Positions 62,105-64,000 of a stretch of DNA of 64,000 nt are shown here, piece by piece (within the stretch, counting starts at the first letter, position 1; each line of letters opens with the position of its first letter). The stretch covers positions 124,001 to 188,000 of the forward strand of contig NZ_JBEWYP010000004.1 of NCBI RefSeq assembly GCF_040566555.1. The letters run 5' to 3'. Below the pieces are notes generated by a model. That model saw only the letters and a program-made list of their open reading frames with translations. It searched no databases and had not been told where the DNA came from. The translations under genes were made by a program, and so were the position numbers. Source of the DNA: Sediminicola sp040566555 (lineage in GTDB: Bacteria; Bacteroidota; Bacteroidia; Flavobacteriales; Flavobacteriaceae).

Positions 62105-63685
62105 TTAATAGTTTTCAAATTCATTGGAATATTGGGTAGAAAGATTCAATTTCTCCCGTTTACTTACGCTGTCTATTACCTTTATGATGGTTTTGTCTTT
62201 GATCATGGCAATTCCGGCCTCTATATCGTTGGCAAATACCCGGTCCTTATCGGCAAATGCAACTTTAGTCCTTATTTTCTTATGGATTTCGTCCAATAAG
62301 ACACCCGATTTCATGGGTTTACGAAATTCAAAAGCCTGGGCAGCCGTTAAAAGTTCTATGGCCAATATCTTTTCAACATTTTCTAAGACCTGTAATGCTT
62401 TTCTACCACCGATGGATCCCATACTCACGTGGTCTTCCTGTCCCAATGAAGTAGGGATACTATCCGCACTGGATGGGAAGCACAAGCCTTTGTTTTCACT
62501 TGCCAAGGCGGCCGTGGTGTATTGTAGGATCATATAACCAGAGTTGATCCCTGTGTCCTTCATCAATAATTTGGGAACTCCAGGGCTATTGCCTTCCAAG
62601 GCCAGATAAATCCTTCTATCCGAAATGTTCCCAATTTCTGAAGCGGCCAAACACGCATAATCCAAGGCCATTGCCAAAGGCTGACCATGAAAGCTGCCCC
62701 CACTGATGGTCAATTCTTCATCAATGATGATGGGATTGTCGGTCACTGAATTGAGTTCAATTTCCAAAAGCTCCTTTAAATGGAGCCACGCATTTCTTGA
62801 AGCACCGTGAACTTGTGGCATACAACGCAATGAGTAAGGATCTTGGACCCTATCACAGTCAATATGGTCTTCCATAATCTCTGAACCTTCCAAAAAGGAT
62901 TTGATCCTTGTGGCTACATGAATATTGCCTTTAAACGGTCGCAGGGCATGTAATTCGCTATAAAAAGGTTTTATGGAACCCTGTAGTCCCTCTATCATCA
63001 TGGTACCAATGATATCAGCTTGGGAAAGACAGCTGTGCAATTTTTCCACCACTTTTACGGCATGGGCGGCGATAAACTGTGTGCCGTTGATCAAGGCCAA
63101 GCCTTCTTTAGGTCCCAATTCCAAGGCTTTAAGACCTGTTTTCTTAAAAAGTTGTGCCGTGGTTATTTCTTCATTCTTATAGATGACTTTACCCAGACCA
63201 ATAAGGGGTAGAAATAAATGGGAAAGGGGAGCAAGGTCACCAGAGGCGCCAACAGATCCTTGGGATGGAACTAGGGGAATAGCATCGTTATCTATATGCC
63301 AAATAATCCGATCCAAGGTTGTTTCCGCAATTCCTGAATATCCCTTGGCCAGCGATTGGACCTTTAGGATCATCATTAATTTTGCAATTTCAGAAGCAAT
63401 AGGAGTTCCTACACCAACACTGTGGCTCTTAAGGATATTGGTCTGTAATATTTTTGTCTCTGTCTTGGATATTTTGGTGGTACAAAGAGGACCAAAACCG
63501 GTATTGATCCCATAAACAGCATGACCTTTATCGACGATGTTTTCTACAATAGTGCGACTCCGAACTACTTTTTTTCTCGTATCGTCTGAAATGCTGCCCT
63601 TGGTTTTACCGTTGGCAATGGATAGTGCTATGCTGGCAGAGAGTTGGTCTTCTCCGAATGAAAATGTCTTTGGTGCGGGAATCAT
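62105..63685 (-). CDS. hutH: Histidine ammonia-lyase
   Basis: 526 residues; deaminates histidine to urocanate. The MIO cofactor forms from Ala-Ser-Gly in GSVGASGDLAPLSHL. Other landmarks: YGINTGFGPLCTTKIS, the region LALINGTQFIAAHAVKV, and EDHVSMGSIGGRKALQVLEN. First gene of the hut operon; the divergent LysR gene starts 80 bp away, so the intergenic region carries both promoters. Confidence 0.96.
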   Translation of the reverse strand: MIPAPKTFSFGEDQLSASIALSIANGKTKGSISDDTRKKVVRSRTIVENIVDKGHAVYGINTGFGPLCTTKISKTETKILQTNILKSHSVGVGTPIASEIAKLMMILKVQSLAKGYSGIAETTLDRIIWHIDNDAIPLVPSQGSVGASGDLAPLSHLFLPLIGLGKVIYKNEEITTAQLFKKTGLKALELGPKEGLALINGTQFIAAHAVKVVEKLHSCLSQADIIGTMMIEGLQGSIKPFYSELHALRPFKGNIHVATRIKSFLEGSEIMEDHIDCDRVQDPYSLRCMPQVHGASRNAWLHLKELLEIELNSVTDNPIIIDEELTISGGSFHGQPLAMALDYACLAASEIGNISDRRIYLALEGNSPGVPKLLMKDTGINSGYMILQYTTAALASENKGLCFPSSADSIPTSLGQEDHVSMGSIGGRKALQVLENVEKILAIELLTAAQAFEFRKPMKSGVLLDEIHKKIRTKVAFADKDRVFANDIEAGIAMIKDKTIIKVIDSVSKREKLNLSTQYSNEFENY

Positions 63686-63764
63686 AGATTACAATTTTAA
63701 TACTATAAAATTATTGATTAAGTTTGATAATTACCAATACCAATTTTGTCAACATTCAATAGCT

Positions 63765-64000
63765 ATGGGTTATCAATTAGAACTTAGACATTTTAAATAT
63801 TTTTTAGCTGTGGCTGAGGAATTGCATTATCGAAAGGCAGCTGAAAAGCTTTGTATCTCCCAGCCTGGGTTGAGCAGGCAAATAAAACAAATGGAAGAAA
63901 TTTTGGATACCCCTTTATTTGTCCGAAGTAAAAAAAAGGTGTCCCTTACCCCTGCTGGGGCATATTTAAGAGCGGAGCTTCAATATATCCTCAATCACCT
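63765..64000 (+). CDS. LysR-family transcriptional regulator, 3' end cut by window edge
   Basis: ATG 63765, 78 codons visible. The winged HTH is complete: ELRHFKYFLAVAEELHYRKA, then ISQPGLSRQIKQMEE and PLFVRSKKKVSLTPAG. Divergent from hutH with an 80-bp gap, so it is a likely regulator of the hut operon, though LysR control of hut in this group is inference from the layout. The inducer domain lies outside the window. Confidence 0.9.
   Translation, partial: MGYQLELRHFKYFLAVAEELHYRKAAEKLCISQPGLSRQIKQMEEILDTPLFVRSKKKVSLTPAGAYLRAELQYILNH

Overview
The window looks like chromosomal DNA of a marine-type Flavobacteriaceae bacterium (phylum Bacteroidota). The evidence is family-level and read by eye: a replicative DNA polymerase III alpha subunit with a DnaQ-like exonuclease fused at its N-terminus, a fused CcoN-CcoO cbb3 oxidase subunit, ribosomal protein S16 with a long Ala/Glu-rich tail, an extra-long urocanate hydratase, several lipoproteins, and promoters of the Bacteroidota type (TTTG, about 19-22 nt, TAnnTTTG), best seen before tRNA-Asp. 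No species can be named. I found no CRISPR array, insertion sequence, integrase or prophage gene.

Layout. 1-8.4 kb: the 3' part of a second DnaE-type polymerase cut by the left edge, a two-helix membrane peptide, a lipoprotein penicillin acylase, an MscS channel, a dienelactone hydrolase and a CIA30 protein. 8.6-13.6 kb: phosphoenolpyruvate carboxylase and a membrane hybrid histidine kinase. 13.6-19.2 kb, minus strand: a glutaryl-CoA-dehydrogenase-like enzyme, a Rieske oxygenase, a decayed stretch with gene remnants, TrmN6, a SET protein, RimM and S16. 19.4-26.1 kb, plus strand: a DUF2383 protein, exonuclease-DnaE, thioredoxin, a DUF58 protein and tRNA-Asp(GTC).

26.1-31.5 kb: a segment bounded by partial copies of the tRNA-Asp 3' end plus its terminator. 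It carries two lipoprotein genes facing a three-gene signalling operon (HPt, LytTR response regulator, TPR hybrid kinase), with an operator-like repeat cluster between them. This is the best candidate for an undescribed system. 31.7-34.4 kb: a run of small secreted or membrane proteins of unknown function. 34.5-39.3 kb: NhaD antiporter, then a probable GalNAc route: a GH109 enzyme divergent from a HexNAc-1-kinase-like gene and a sugar nucleotidyltransferase.

39.3-52.1 kb: a low-oxygen respiration block: hemN, two universal stress proteins, and ccoI, ccoS, ccoNO, ccoQ, ccoP, ccoG, ccoH and a TauE/SafE gene. Several promoters share a near-identical FNR/CRP-type palindrome (TGAYARATGTCA), so these genes probably form one oxygen-responsive regulon.

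52.1-64 kb: an alpha/alpha-toroid lipoprotein, a type II NADH dehydrogenase, a compact structured RNA candidate ending in a terminator, homogentisate dioxygenase, and a complete histidine-to-glutamate pathway (hutH, hutI, hutU, hutG, with an MFS transporter) divergent from a LysR regulator cut by the right edge.
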